A stretch of DNA of 34,816 nucleotides from JAHBNG01 sp039028975. GTDB taxonomy: Bacteria > Chloroflexota > Anaerolineae > Caldilineales > Caldilineaceae. Positions within the stretch are counted from its first letter, which is position 1. Every line of letters begins with the position of its first letter. The notes under the pieces were generated by a model that saw nothing but the letters and a program-made list of their open reading frames with translations, made no database searches and was not told the DNA's origin. Positions 5,496 through 12,656 of this stretch are shown piece after piece. Position numbers and translations under genes: made by a program. The stretch covers positions 1 through 34,816 of the forward strand of contig JBCCHB010000166.1 in the NCBI GenBank assembly GCA_039028975.1. The letters are read 5' to 3'.

Positions 5496-5580
5496 GAGTC
5501 GATGACCCGAGCGGCAAAGGGGGCTGACTGTAAATCAGTTGTGCGAAAGCACTACGCAGGTTCGAGTCCTGCTCGACTCA
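5496..5580 (+). tRNA. tRNA-Tyr(GTA)
   Basis: Class II 85-nt tRNA with long variable arm (GTGCGAAAGCAC). Acceptor GAGTCGA/TCGACTC, anticodon arm GCTGA-CTGTAAA-TCAGT (GTA at 5530-5532), T-arm GCAGG-TTCGAGT-CCTGC, discriminator A. Confidence 0.95.
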
Positions 5581-5595
5581 CTAAAGGCTACTTTC

Positions 5596-5624
5596 TATAC
5601 TGTTTTCAAACGAAGCTGAGTAAT
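5596..5624. repeat. Shortened TATACT/AGTA palindromic element
   Basis: TATACTGTTTTCAAACGAAG followed by CTGAGTA. It matches the ends of the 85-bp TATACT...AGTATA family with the centre deleted. Confidence 0.55.
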
Positions 5625-5698
5625 AATTGAATTAGAAGTAGCAACCGAATACTCCCAAGCGGCTGGCACGGTGGCAGAGGGCAATCTTTTGCGGCACA

Positions 5699-5747
5699 GT
5701 GACGACCTCGGTCGCATTGAGTGGGAGAATGCGACCGAGGTCGTCAC
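5699..5747. repeat. 20-bp perfect hairpin in the tRNA array
   Basis: GTGACGACCTCGGTCGCATT (5699-5718) pairs without mismatch with 5728-5747 around a 9-nt loop. No T-run follows. Perfect pairing over 20 bp implies recent insertion or selection. Confidence 0.75.
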
Positions 5748-5796
5748 GCACAGGTAAGTAATCGTCAATCGCAGATCAAAGTTTATCAATCATTCC

Positions 5797-5868
5797 GCCG
5801 ATATAGCTCAGTTGGTAGAGCGCGGGGTTGAAGCCCCCGGAGCCTTGGTTCAATCCCAAGTGTCGGCA
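5797..5868 (+). tRNA. tRNA-Phe(GAA)
   Basis: Acceptor GCCGATA/TGTCGGC, D-arm GCTC..GAGC, anticodon arm CGGGG-TTGAAGC-CCCCG (GAA at 5830-5832), T-arm CTTGG-TTCAATC-CCAAG, discriminator A. Confidence 0.94.
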
Positions 5869-5994
5869 CCTGTATAGATGGCCAGAAAAGGCTTGTGCCC
5901 ATGAAGATAGGGATGTCATCCCTTGTCAAACTATCCAGAGCAGATTGGAAAAGGGATGCAACAAGGCTTTTATGGCGAAGTCTACATTTTACTT

Positions 5995-6077
5995 GGGAAG
6001 GCAAGCCGATAGGTGACGGCAGCGCTCTTGAAAAGCGTCGAGCGAAAGCCTTGGGGGTTCGACTCCCTCCCTTCCCG
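5995..6077 (+). tRNA. tRNA-Ser(TGA)
   Basis: Class II 83-nt tRNA. Acceptor GGGAAGG/CCTTCCC, anticodon arm GCGCT-CTTGAAA-AGCGT (TGA at 6029-6031), variable arm CGAGCGAAAGCCTT, T-arm GGGGG-TTCGACT-CCCTC, discriminator G. Position 8 is C rather than U. Confidence 0.9.
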
Positions 6078-6110
6078 CCTGAGAAGTATAAAAGAAGAAC
6101 TTTTCGTTAT

Positions 6111-6184
6111 GCAGGTGTGGCCCAATTGGCAGAGGCGCTCGGCTTAGACCCGAGAGGTTGTGGGTTCGACTCCCTCCACCTGTA
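6111..6184 (+). tRNA. tRNA with Leu anticodon (TAG) on a class I body
   Basis: Acceptor GCAGGTG/CACCTGT with G1:U72, anticodon arm CTCGG-CTTAGAC-CCGAG (TAG at 6145-6147), T-arm GTGGG-TTCGACT-CCCTC with one T-T mismatch, discriminator A. The variable loop is only AGGTT, whereas bacterial tRNA-Leu normally has a long variable arm. The anticodon would read CUA. Charging specificity is therefore uncertain. Confidence 0.85.
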
Positions 6185-6200
6185 CTCAAGCATTATCAAT

Positions 6201-6332
6201 AATTAATTTGTAAATTGTTGAATTGTTAATGGCTCGGTTAGTGGAGCGATCTTGTTATGTGAAGTCTCCTCGAATGTCGAAGGGCATTTATTAATCATTT
6301 GCAAATTCAACAATTCAACCATTAACTATTAT
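6201..6332. repeat. AT-rich inverted repeat before tRNA-His
   Basis: Sequences around 6208-6231 (AAATTGTTGAATTGTTAATGG-like) have imperfect complements around 6301-6325. A third related piece, AAATTCAACAATTCA, lies at about 6617-6631. Spacer repeat, no coding content. Confidence 0.45.
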
Positions 6333-6406
6333 GGTGGTCGTAACTCAACTGGTAGAGTACCTGACTGTGAATCAGGCGGTTACGGGTTCGAACCCCGTCG
6401 ATCACC
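6333..6406 (+). tRNA. tRNA-His(GTG)
   Basis: Acceptor GTGGTCG/CGATCAC preceded by G-1 opposite discriminator C, the hallmark of tRNA-His. Anticodon arm CCTGA-CTGTGAA-TCAGG (GTG at 6367-6369), T-arm ACGGG-TTCGAAC-CCCGT. Confidence 0.95.
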
Positions 6407-6468
6407 CTATGACGAGTACTTGTCAATCGTCAATCAACAATCGTCAGTCGCAATTCATCAATTTCCTT

Positions 6469-6540
6469 TGGGGGATCGTCTAATTGGCAGGACATCGGAC
6501 TTTGAATCCGACGATGGAGGTTCAAATCCTCCTCCCCCAG
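6469..6540 (+). tRNA. tRNA-Gln(TTG)
   Basis: Acceptor TGGGGGA/TCCCCCA with the weak 1:72 pair typical of tRNA-Gln, anticodon arm TCGGA-CTTTGAA-TCCGA (TTG at 6502-6504), T-arm GGAGG-TTCAAAT-CCTCC, discriminator G. Confidence 0.95.
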
Positions 6541-6588
6541 CCTATTTGTATATCTGTCTCTACAGACAAGCGAATATTCATTAACAAT

Positions 6589-6613
6589 GGTCGCAAGCGA
6601 CTGCTTCGCAAGC
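6589..6613. repeat. Palindromic repeat also found inside the tRNA-Pro-like gene
   Basis: GGTCGCAAGCGACTGCTTCG followed by CAAGC. It contains nested short palindromes and matches 3427-3451 at 22 of 25 positions. Confidence 0.65.
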
Positions 6614-6674
6614 ACAAATTCAACAATTCACAGATTAATTATTTTCTTCGAAGAGTAGATTTATTATTCCACCC

Positions 6675-6746
6675 GGCCCTATCGTCTAGCGGACAGGACG
6701 TCGGCCTTTCAAGCCGAAAACGAGAGTTCGATTCTCTCTAGGGCTA
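6675..6746 (+). tRNA. tRNA-Glu(TTC), last tRNA of the array
   Basis: Acceptor GGCCCTA/TAGGGCT with G1:U72, anticodon arm TCGGC-CTTTCAA-GCCGA (TTC at 6708-6710), T-arm GAGAG-TTCGATT-CTCTC, discriminator A. Confidence 0.95.
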
Positions 6747-6789
6747 CTGCCTGTCAATCGTCAATCATTAATCTCATAAGAGGTGCATT

Positions 6790-7248
6790 ATGAAGTTAGC
6801 CGAAGCCCTAATTTTACGTGCTGACGCCCAAAAGCGAATCGAACAGCTACGTCAGCGCTTAAACAGCAATGCGCAGATCCAGGAAGGCGACACGCCAGCC
6901 GAAGAGCCACAGGTTTTGCTTGCCGAGTTTGAGCAAGTGACAGACGAGTTGACCCGTCTTATCCAGCAGATCAACGTGACCAACGTGACGACAATGCTGG
7001 AAAATGGCCTGAGTCTAGCCGCTGCCTTGGCCCAACGGGACGTGATCAAGCTTAAGCATAGTGTCTACAACAGCTTGGCTCAGTCGGCTACAACGAGCCA
7101 AATTCGCTATAGCTTATCAGAAATTCGTCTACGCAGCACCGTTGATGTCCCAGATATTCGGTCTCAAGCTGATCAATTGGCACAAGAGCATCGTGAACTG
7201 GACACCCAGATTCAGGCTACTAATTGGCTGACAGATCTGGTAGAATAG
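6790..7248 (+). CDS. DIP1984-family coiled-coil protein
   Basis: A 152-residue, largely helical protein. It starts MKLAEALILRADAQKRIEQL and continues with a Q/E/L-rich heptad pattern, a short acidic turn (EGDTPAEEPQ, about 37-46), and the INVTN motif near residue 70. This combination matches the DIP1984 family as I remember it (some members are annotated septicolysin). The molecular function of the family is not established to my knowledge. AGAGGTG precedes the ATG by 4 bases. The gene begins 43 bases after tRNA-Glu on the same strand, so it may be the distal gene of the array transcript. It has no signal peptide or membrane segment. A role connected with tRNA or RtcB is contextual inference only. 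Confidence 0.8.
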   Translation: MKLAEALILRADAQKRIEQLRQRLNSNAQIQEGDTPAEEPQVLLAEFEQVTDELTRLIQQINVTNVTTMLENGLSLAAALAQRDVIKLKHSVYNSLAQSATTSQIRYSLSEIRLRSTVDVPDIRSQADQLAQEHRELDTQIQATNWLTDLVE

Positions 7249-7606
7249 AAGTCCGCAGTCGCTTGGTTGTAAGGTCGGAAGTCTACTCGGCTAGTGTATT
7301 CGGGTATATTACGCGCAGTAGGTAGCTTTTTTGCAGAGGCGAGCACAACTCTCTTCCTAAACCAGGAAACCGCTTCTAACGGCTCGATGCAGGGGCAGCA
7401 TCACACAATGATTGACATGCCCAGAATTGTCACAGCCGTACCGTGTATTGTTACTTTTACAACCAACGTGCTGATTTGCGAAGAAGTGAGGGTGGGACTG
7501 GGGATTTACTGCGAATATCATAAAGAATTGCCAGCGCCATACGAACTCGTGTTAAGTTATACTGCGGTCGTTTTCAAACGGAGCTGAGTATAGGTACAGA
7601 ATCACC
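7249..7606. other. Intergenic region, no supported gene
   Basis: Begins with AGTCCGCAGTCGC, whose complement resembles array spacers near 3547, and ends in a shortened palindromic element (7558-7592). A 97-codon frame (7294-7587) lacks a ribosome site and runs into the repeat. Confidence 0.55.
7558..7592. repeat. Palindromic element, internally deleted copy
   Basis: TATACTGCGGTCGTTTTC directly joined to AAACGGAGCTGAGTATA. Both ends of the 85-bp family are present but the centre is missing. It lies 14 bases before the next gene. Confidence 0.75.
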
Positions 7607-8974
7607 ATGTCTATGGGGAAGAAGCGCAGTGAACCGAGGGTAATTTATACTTTACCAACCAAAGATAGCCCAGAGGTTATGGGTAAATATTGTTCAGCGA
7701 TCGAAGAATCGATGCGTGAGGCGATTCGAGCCTTGACATCAAAAGGCGAATTCGTTCATGTACACTTCTATCATAGTAGCACCATCACCTATGAACCCCA
7801 TAAGACTGACTATGTACCTTTACTTTGGATGTCTGAGTATCATGACGCTGACTTGCGTTGTGTTGAAGCCCAAGACGGGAGCTTTCGGATTGCCAATGGA
7901 TCGAACCGAAGAGGTATGATGACCATGTCAGTTCATGGCAGTGAATTCATTCGTCACCTTGATGGAGTTTGGCTGGGTGATTTGCACTGGATATACTCTG
8001 GCATCGATCTGGTCGCTGAACGAAAGCGCGGCCTGAATCAGTTATTCAAACGTAAATTACCGCAATGTGCTGCATGTGTGCAGGCCCACATAGTCAAGGC
8101 TCTAGCAGAGCAAGGTTTTGATGAGGCCTTAGAGATTGCTCAACAGTTACTATTGCATGAAGATATCAATGTTAAGTTTGATGCAGCACTCGCTTGTTTA
8201 TATTTGGGTGAGGAATGTAGTCTTAACGTGTTACATTCTATCCTGGCTCGTAGTGTTGTACCAGAGGGCTATGACTACTTAGGGTTGCACCAATTAAGCT
8301 ATGAGCGCGTTATCGATGGCTTGACCCATCCTTGCAACTCACCAGATTTACAGACACAATTGCTCGACTATCTAGAGCAAACTCCACCGGCGATTGATGT
8401 TGAGCTTGTACTGAGTACCCTCAAATTGCCGACAAACCTTCAAACGCTTAGTGCCATTGATCACATAATAGAGCTACACGAAAAAGAGTTGCTCAAGCTT
8501 GCAACTGATCTGGGACAAATAAATGAGCGCGCTGGATTGGACCGCGTCTTAGTGTTTCTTATGAGTGATGTATCCATCTGGGACGATGTATATTGTGTAT
8601 CCATTTGGCCGGACCTTGTCCAAATACTGGTAAACGCTAACCACCCCCACGGATTGCAGTGGGCCATTTCTCATGCAGTGCCACAATATTCCATGTCAGA
8701 AAGGGCGATCATATACAGCGAATTCGCTAAAGCTTTCGCCCAGTTTGAAGACAATATGTATGTTGACAAATGTTTTCAACTTGCCCAACAAGCTATTGAT
8801 AGCTGTATTGCTAATGAAATGTACTGGTATGTTGATGATGGACTGGCAGCATTAGCCCACGCTTATTTCTCTTCTGGGGAGACAATGCAGGCGCTGGCTA
8901 CCGCGGACAGAATTACGGATAAAGAGACACGCTCAGAGACTCTTCGTCTTCTCGGATTTGAGAAATCAATATGA
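7607..8974 (+). CDS. HEAT/TPR-like repeat protein upstream of RtcB, unknown function
   Basis: A 455-residue protein I do not recognise. The N-terminal part (about 1-135) is mixed alpha/beta with aromatic-rich stretches (VHVHFYHSSTITYEP, DGVWLGDLHWIYSG). From about 150 the sequence is helical and repetitive. One stretch (HIVKALAEQGFDEALEIAQQ onward) looks HEAT-like. The last 100 residues (SERAIIYSEFAKAFAQ..., YVDDGLAALAHAYFSSGETM) look TPR-like. Such repeats usually scaffold protein or RNA partners. An alternative ATG lies at 7613. The stop is 43 bases before the chosen RtcB start and no terminator lies between, so co-transcription is likely, suggesting a partner or regulator of the ligase (inference). 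Confidence 0.75.
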   Translation: MSMGKKRSEPRVIYTLPTKDSPEVMGKYCSAIEESMREAIRALTSKGEFVHVHFYHSSTITYEPHKTDYVPLLWMSEYHDADLRCVEAQDGSFRIANGSNRRGMMTMSVHGSEFIRHLDGVWLGDLHWIYSGIDLVAERKRGLNQLFKRKLPQCAACVQAHIVKALAEQGFDEALEIAQQLLLHEDINVKFDAALACLYLGEECSLNVLHSILARSVVPEGYDYLGLHQLSYERVIDGLTHPCNSPDLQTQLLDYLEQTPPAIDVELVLSTLKLPTNLQTLSAIDHIIELHEKELLKLATDLGQINERAGLDRVLVFLMSDVSIWDDVYCVSIWPDLVQILVNANHPHGLQWAISHAVPQYSMSERAIIYSEFAKAFAQFEDNMYVDKCFQLAQQAIDSCIANEMYWYVDDGLAALAHAYFSSGETMQALATADRITDKETRSETLRLLGFEKSI

Positions 8975-9017
8975 GAAGACGTACAGGGTAGAACAAATTT
9001 TGTACGGAGTACCTCCT

Positions 9018-10373
9018 ATGAGCACATCAAAGCTCAATACAAACCAAATTTTACAAGAGTACCGACACTTGGGTCACTTCCCAACCATTGCCCAGAGCAC
9101 GGCGGATTGGGCGCGAGAAAACCCGCAGGCCACGGCAGACGATGTGCGTCAGTGGGTGCGGGCCACCTTCGGCGCGATTACGCTCGCCAAGATGAACAAA
9201 AAGGCCGCTCCATTAGAGATATTCGGCAATATCGATGAGCACATTCCTGCCAATGCCGTGGACCAGATGTACACGGTCATGCGGCTACCCGTGGCCACCA
9301 AAGGGGCGCTAATGCCCGATGCTCACCTCGGGTATGCCATGCCTATCGGTGGTGCTGCCGCTTTAGAAGGGGCTATCTCACCATCATTTGTGGGATATGA
9401 CATCTCCTGTATGGTCCAGCTATCGATTCTGGATGTGGATGCTGATGCTTTTGAGGCCGACCGACCCCACTTTGCCGAGGCGCTACAAAGTGTCACGTCC
9501 TTCGGTATGGGGGCAGACTTTGCTCGGGGCGAACGAGAACATGAAGTGATGGACAACAGCACCTGGCGTGAGGTCAAACCGGCGGCCAAGCTCAAGTCGC
9601 TGGCGCAGAAGCAATTGGGTTCATCAGGTGGAGGCAATCACTTTGCTGATCTGGTTACCATTGAGATATTGACGGATCTGGACGATCTGAGTACAGGAAC
9701 CAAGCTCGTGGGTCTGCTCACTCATAGCGGCAGCCGAGGCACAGGCCACAAGCTGGCCACCCACTACGTTCGTCAGGCCGCCGAATACACGAAACACATT
9801 GCCAAAGGCATCCCCAAGGGCTATGAATGGCTCCCGCTTGAACATGAATTGGGGCAAGAATATCTGGCTGCCATGACGCTCATGGGTGAGTATGCGCGAG
9901 CAAACCATGACTTGATCCATGATCACTTCTGTACCCAAACCAGCTTGCAGACGATCAAGCGCATCTGGAATCGCCACAACTATGTCTGGATTGATGGTGA
10001 CGAGGTCATTCATCGCAAAGGCGCTACGCCAGCCAACGAAGGACAGCTTGGGTTGATTCCTGGCACGAGCGGCACGTCGTCCTACCTAGTGCGTGGGCTG
10101 GGTAATGACGCGAGTCTGAACTCATCCTCTCATGGGGCAGGGCGCTGGCACTCTCGCAGTCAAGCCAAGCGGGAACATGACGAATCTCGCTTCCAGAAGC
10201 ATATGAACCGGAACGACATTCTACACTTTGGCTTGGCCCCAGATGAAACGTTCATGGCCTATAAGGATATCGAAATGGTCATCGATTTGCAGGATGGCGT
10301 TCTCATCGAACCCATCGCCCGAATGACGCCCCGGGTGGTGATCATGGGTGGTAAGTCAGATGATGGAGATTGA
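9018..10373 (+). CDS. rtcB: RtcB-family RNA ligase
   Basis: A 451-residue RtcB-type ligase. RtcB joins RNA 2',3'-cyclic-phosphate or 3'-phosphate ends to 5'-OH ends using GTP and Mn2+, via a GMP-histidine intermediate. Visible signatures are MPDAHLG at 99-105, the metal-binding YDISC block with D128 and C131, GGGNHFADL at 204-212 (H208), HSGSRG at 236-241, HRKGATPA near 332-339, and SSSHGAGR at 369-376, where H372 is the expected guanylylated histidine. All key residues are present. I chose ATG 9018, preceded by GGAG, because the upstream 20 codons overlap the preceding gene and look unlike the family. Its position 2.3 kb after a 24-gene tRNA array fits a role in repairing cleaved tRNAs; no archease gene is seen nearby. 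Confidence 0.93.
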   Translation: MSTSKLNTNQILQEYRHLGHFPTIAQSTADWARENPQATADDVRQWVRATFGAITLAKMNKKAAPLEIFGNIDEHIPANAVDQMYTVMRLPVATKGALMPDAHLGYAMPIGGAAALEGAISPSFVGYDISCMVQLSILDVDADAFEADRPHFAEALQSVTSFGMGADFARGEREHEVMDNSTWREVKPAAKLKSLAQKQLGSSGGGNHFADLVTIEILTDLDDLSTGTKLVGLLTHSGSRGTGHKLATHYVRQAAEYTKHIAKGIPKGYEWLPLEHELGQEYLAAMTLMGEYARANHDLIHDHFCTQTSLQTIKRIWNRHNYVWIDGDEVIHRKGATPANEGQLGLIPGTSGTSSYLVRGLGNDASLNSSSHGAGRWHSRSQAKREHDESRFQKHMNRNDILHFGLAPDETFMAYKDIEMVIDLQDGVLIEPIARMTPRVVIMGGKSDDGD

Positions 10374-10391
10374 GCTGGCTTCAGTTCTATT

Positions 10392-10460
10392 TGAAAATGA
10401 GTGTTTGGTCCATGCAGTAGATCGTGAGGAGGCACTCGTTTTCAAAGCGATCATAGCATA
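10392..10460. repeat. Degenerate palindromic element
   Basis: TTTGAAAATGAGTG near 10391-10404 and CACTCGTTTTCAAA near 10435-10448 form a 14-bp inverted repeat with one mismatch, followed by a GCATATTA end. A diverged relative of the TATACT...AGTATA family, upstream of the hydrolase gene. Confidence 0.55.
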
Positions 10461-10523
10461 TTACAGCGACAAGTACATACCTTTCTTTCATATAACCATA
10501 AGGATTCCCCCCAATTTGATCTA

Positions 10524-11360
10524 ATGACTACCCAATCCATCTATAAGTCACCTGCCGGCGAACAGATCATGATGGACCTCTACAATGCTGTATTGGCTGA
10601 CTGGTCCGTTCCCTGCCAGACGCTAACAATACCTACGCGTCATGGTGATACCTTTATCATCGTCAGCGGAGACGAGGCCGCACCACCGCTACTATTGCTT
10701 CACGGAGCTGGATCAAATTCCGCTATCTGGCGACCTGATATGATGCAGTATAGTCAAGCGCATCGTGTTTTCGCAGTCGACCTGTTGGGCGAAGCGGGCA
10801 AGAGCGCGCCCAGTCGTCCGTTATGGGATGGGCCAGCCTATGCGGAATGGCTCGAGGATGTTTTTGACGCATTAAAGATAGATAAGGCTGCAATCGTTGG
10901 GATTTCGCAAGGGAGCTGGACAGCACTTAAATTTGCTACATGCTACCCTAAACGTATCACCAAGTTGGCCCTGCTTTGCCCCGGTGGTGTTGTACCCGAC
11001 CGATTATCATTTGTTCTGCGAGTAATCCCACTATCACTAATGGGCAAATGGGGCACCAAACAGATTATGCACTTGGTCTTTGGCAATGTGCCTATTCCGA
11101 AAGAGGCAGAAGAATTTATGACTCTTAGCATGACCCATTTCAAGCCACGCTTGGGTGTGCTGCCCCTCTTCTCCGACGAAGAGTTACAGCATCTGACCAT
11201 GCCTGTGCTGGTAATCATGGGAGAAAAAGATGCTTTGCGAGATGCCAACAAAATCGTGACGCGTTTACAGCACCTACTGCCTAAGTTTACGGCGAAGGTT
11301 ATCCCTGACGCAGGACACGCCTTGCTAGACACTACGAGATACGTTGCACCATTTCTATAG
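10524..11360 (+). CDS. Alpha/beta hydrolase
   Basis: A 278-residue alpha/beta-hydrolase-fold enzyme. The oxyanion-hole segment LLLHGAGSNSAIW is at 57-69, the nucleophile elbow GISQGS at 126-131 (Ser128), the catalytic acid in GEKDAL (Asp236), and the catalytic histidine in DAGHALL (His265). A lid region with several hydrophobic residues lies at about 150-210. The substrate is unknown; relatives include esterases and lactonases. The ATG at 10524 has a poorly spaced AAGGA; ATG 10569 is an alternative start that would keep the fold intact. It lies alone between the RtcB unit and the acetyltransferase, with a palindromic repeat in its upstream region. Confidence 0.88.
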   Translation: MTTQSIYKSPAGEQIMMDLYNAVLADWSVPCQTLTIPTRHGDTFIIVSGDEAAPPLLLLHGAGSNSAIWRPDMMQYSQAHRVFAVDLLGEAGKSAPSRPLWDGPAYAEWLEDVFDALKIDKAAIVGISQGSWTALKFATCYPKRITKLALLCPGGVVPDRLSFVLRVIPLSLMGKWGTKQIMHLVFGNVPIPKEAEEFMTLSMTHFKPRLGVLPLFSDEELQHLTMPVLVIMGEKDALRDANKIVTRLQHLLPKFTAKVIPDAGHALLDTTRYVAPFL

Positions 11361-11415
11361 TGCGTAGAAGCAGAGTAAACGATATTCTCGCTTTAGTTTA
11401 TTGACGAAGAACCCT

Positions 11416-12306
11416 ATGCTTAAACCAGGCTATGACTTACAATTCTATCCAACTGCCACGCCGTTTCTTCGCAAGATGCGTCCTCTCCTTGAAACCAGTG
11501 AGGCGCGCCATGGCCTAATGCTGGGTCTTGCCCTGCGGGTTGAACAACAGCCTCACTACTATGGTGATGGGGATCCCTACTTTGCTATAGTAGAAAAATC
11601 TGGAGAGCAAAAGGCTGGGGGGATTGTCGCCGCAGCCCTGATGACGCCACCGTATGGTGTCGTTCTATACTATGAAAGCGAGGATGAGACGGCGGCTTTA
11701 GAGGCCATTGCGCACAATCTGTATGCCGATGGGCACGCTCTTCCGACGGTACAGGGGCCAGTGGCTTCATCTGCCTATTTTGCCAAATTCTGGTGTCAAT
11801 TGACAGGCAAAATATCGACTATCGATTCCGAGACGCGTGCCTTTGAGCTAAGAGAAGTTATCCACCCAACTTACAGCCCTGGTCATCTGCGGTTGGCCAC
11901 AGAGGATGACTATGATTTAGCATTCCAATGGTTACATGAGTTCGGCGTCGAGGCCATGAGCATGGAAGGTCAATCTGAAAAAGAGGCCCGTCGGGCTGCC
12001 GTCCAGCGCCTTAGAGACGGGATGCTTTTCTTCTGGGAGAATGAGGAACCTGTCAGCATGGCCGGCTTGACGAGACCAACAGCCCGCGGGATCTCCATTG
12101 GCCCTGTCTATACCCCACCTGACCAACGTGGACATGGTTATGCCTCTTCTGCTGTTGCACGCTTAAGTCAAGACATGCTCGATACCGGTAAGGAATTCTG
12201 TGCCCTCTTCACAGATTTGGCCAACCCCACCTCCAATAGCATCTATCAGAAGATTGGCTATCGGCCAGTGGGAGATTTTAATGTGTATCGCTTTGGTAAT
12301 AAGTAG
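11416..12306 (+). CDS. GNAT-family N-acetyltransferase
   Basis: A 296-residue protein with a C-terminal GNAT domain. The acetyl-CoA-binding segment is visible as the strand GISIGPVYTPPDQRGHGYAS, where RGHGYA is the pyrophosphate-binding loop, followed by FTDLANPTSNSIYQKIGYRP, the typical strand-helix near the C-terminus. The N-terminal half (about 1-150) is likely a second, diverged GNAT-like or substrate domain (YGVVLYYESEDE). The acceptor substrate cannot be inferred. ATG 11416 is preferred to the TTG at 11401. The gene follows the hydrolase by about 55 bases on the same strand and may be co-transcribed. Confidence 0.85.
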   Translation: MLKPGYDLQFYPTATPFLRKMRPLLETSEARHGLMLGLALRVEQQPHYYGDGDPYFAIVEKSGEQKAGGIVAAALMTPPYGVVLYYESEDETAALEAIAHNLYADGHALPTVQGPVASSAYFAKFWCQLTGKISTIDSETRAFELREVIHPTYSPGHLRLATEDDYDLAFQWLHEFGVEAMSMEGQSEKEARRAAVQRLRDGMLFFWENEEPVSMAGLTRPTARGISIGPVYTPPDQRGHGYASSAVARLSQDMLDTGKEFCALFTDLANPTSNSIYQKIGYRPVGDFNVYRFGNK

Positions 12307-12656
12307 TTATAGAGCAGTAGCTTTCAAAGTGGTGGTTTCCCTTGGCTCTACCAGGGCCAAAGAGCGCTTTTCAGATGGCGCTCGATATGAAGCGATACAT
12401 CCCCTTTCGATTTGGCCAAGTTGCTGACACAATATCGTCCTGTGCCAACACTTCCTCATCTTCGTTCGTTTACCCTAATGAAGGTTGCAATCTCAATTAT
12501 ACTGTGGTCGTTTTGAGAACAGTAGTTTTCCGGTATCCTACCAGAGAGTCTAAACCACCGTTCTCAAACGGAGCTGAGTATAAGTCACCCAATCTTCGTT
12601 TATTGTCCTGTTTCGTGTCTAGTCGAACTGAACTCAATTTTCACGAGCACATCTCT
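12307..12656. other. Intergenic region with two palindromic elements upstream of the sigma factor
   Basis: A diverged element (about 12310-12392, with GCTTTCAAAGTGGTGGTTTCC and CGCTTTTCAGATGGCGCTC arms) and a well-preserved element (12498-12582) lie in tandem. No gene is supported. The frame that extends the sigma-factor ORF upstream runs through these repeats and should not be translated. Confidence 0.6.
12498..12582. repeat. Full-length 85-bp palindromic element
   Basis: Starts TATACTGTGGTCGTTTTGAG and ends GTTCTCAAACGGAGCTGAGTATA-like; TTTGAGAAC/GTTCTCAAA forms a perfect inner stem. TA bases flank both ends, as expected for TA target duplication. A member of a family seen at least nine times in the window. 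Confidence 0.8.

Noticed and set aside
7294..7587. 97-codon open frame upstream of the repeat protein
   Set aside because: No ribosome site and its end is made of the palindromic element.
12342..12656. N-terminal extension of the sigma factor
   Set aside because: It translates through two palindromic repeats and lacks sigma-factor similarity; ATG 12657 fits family length.
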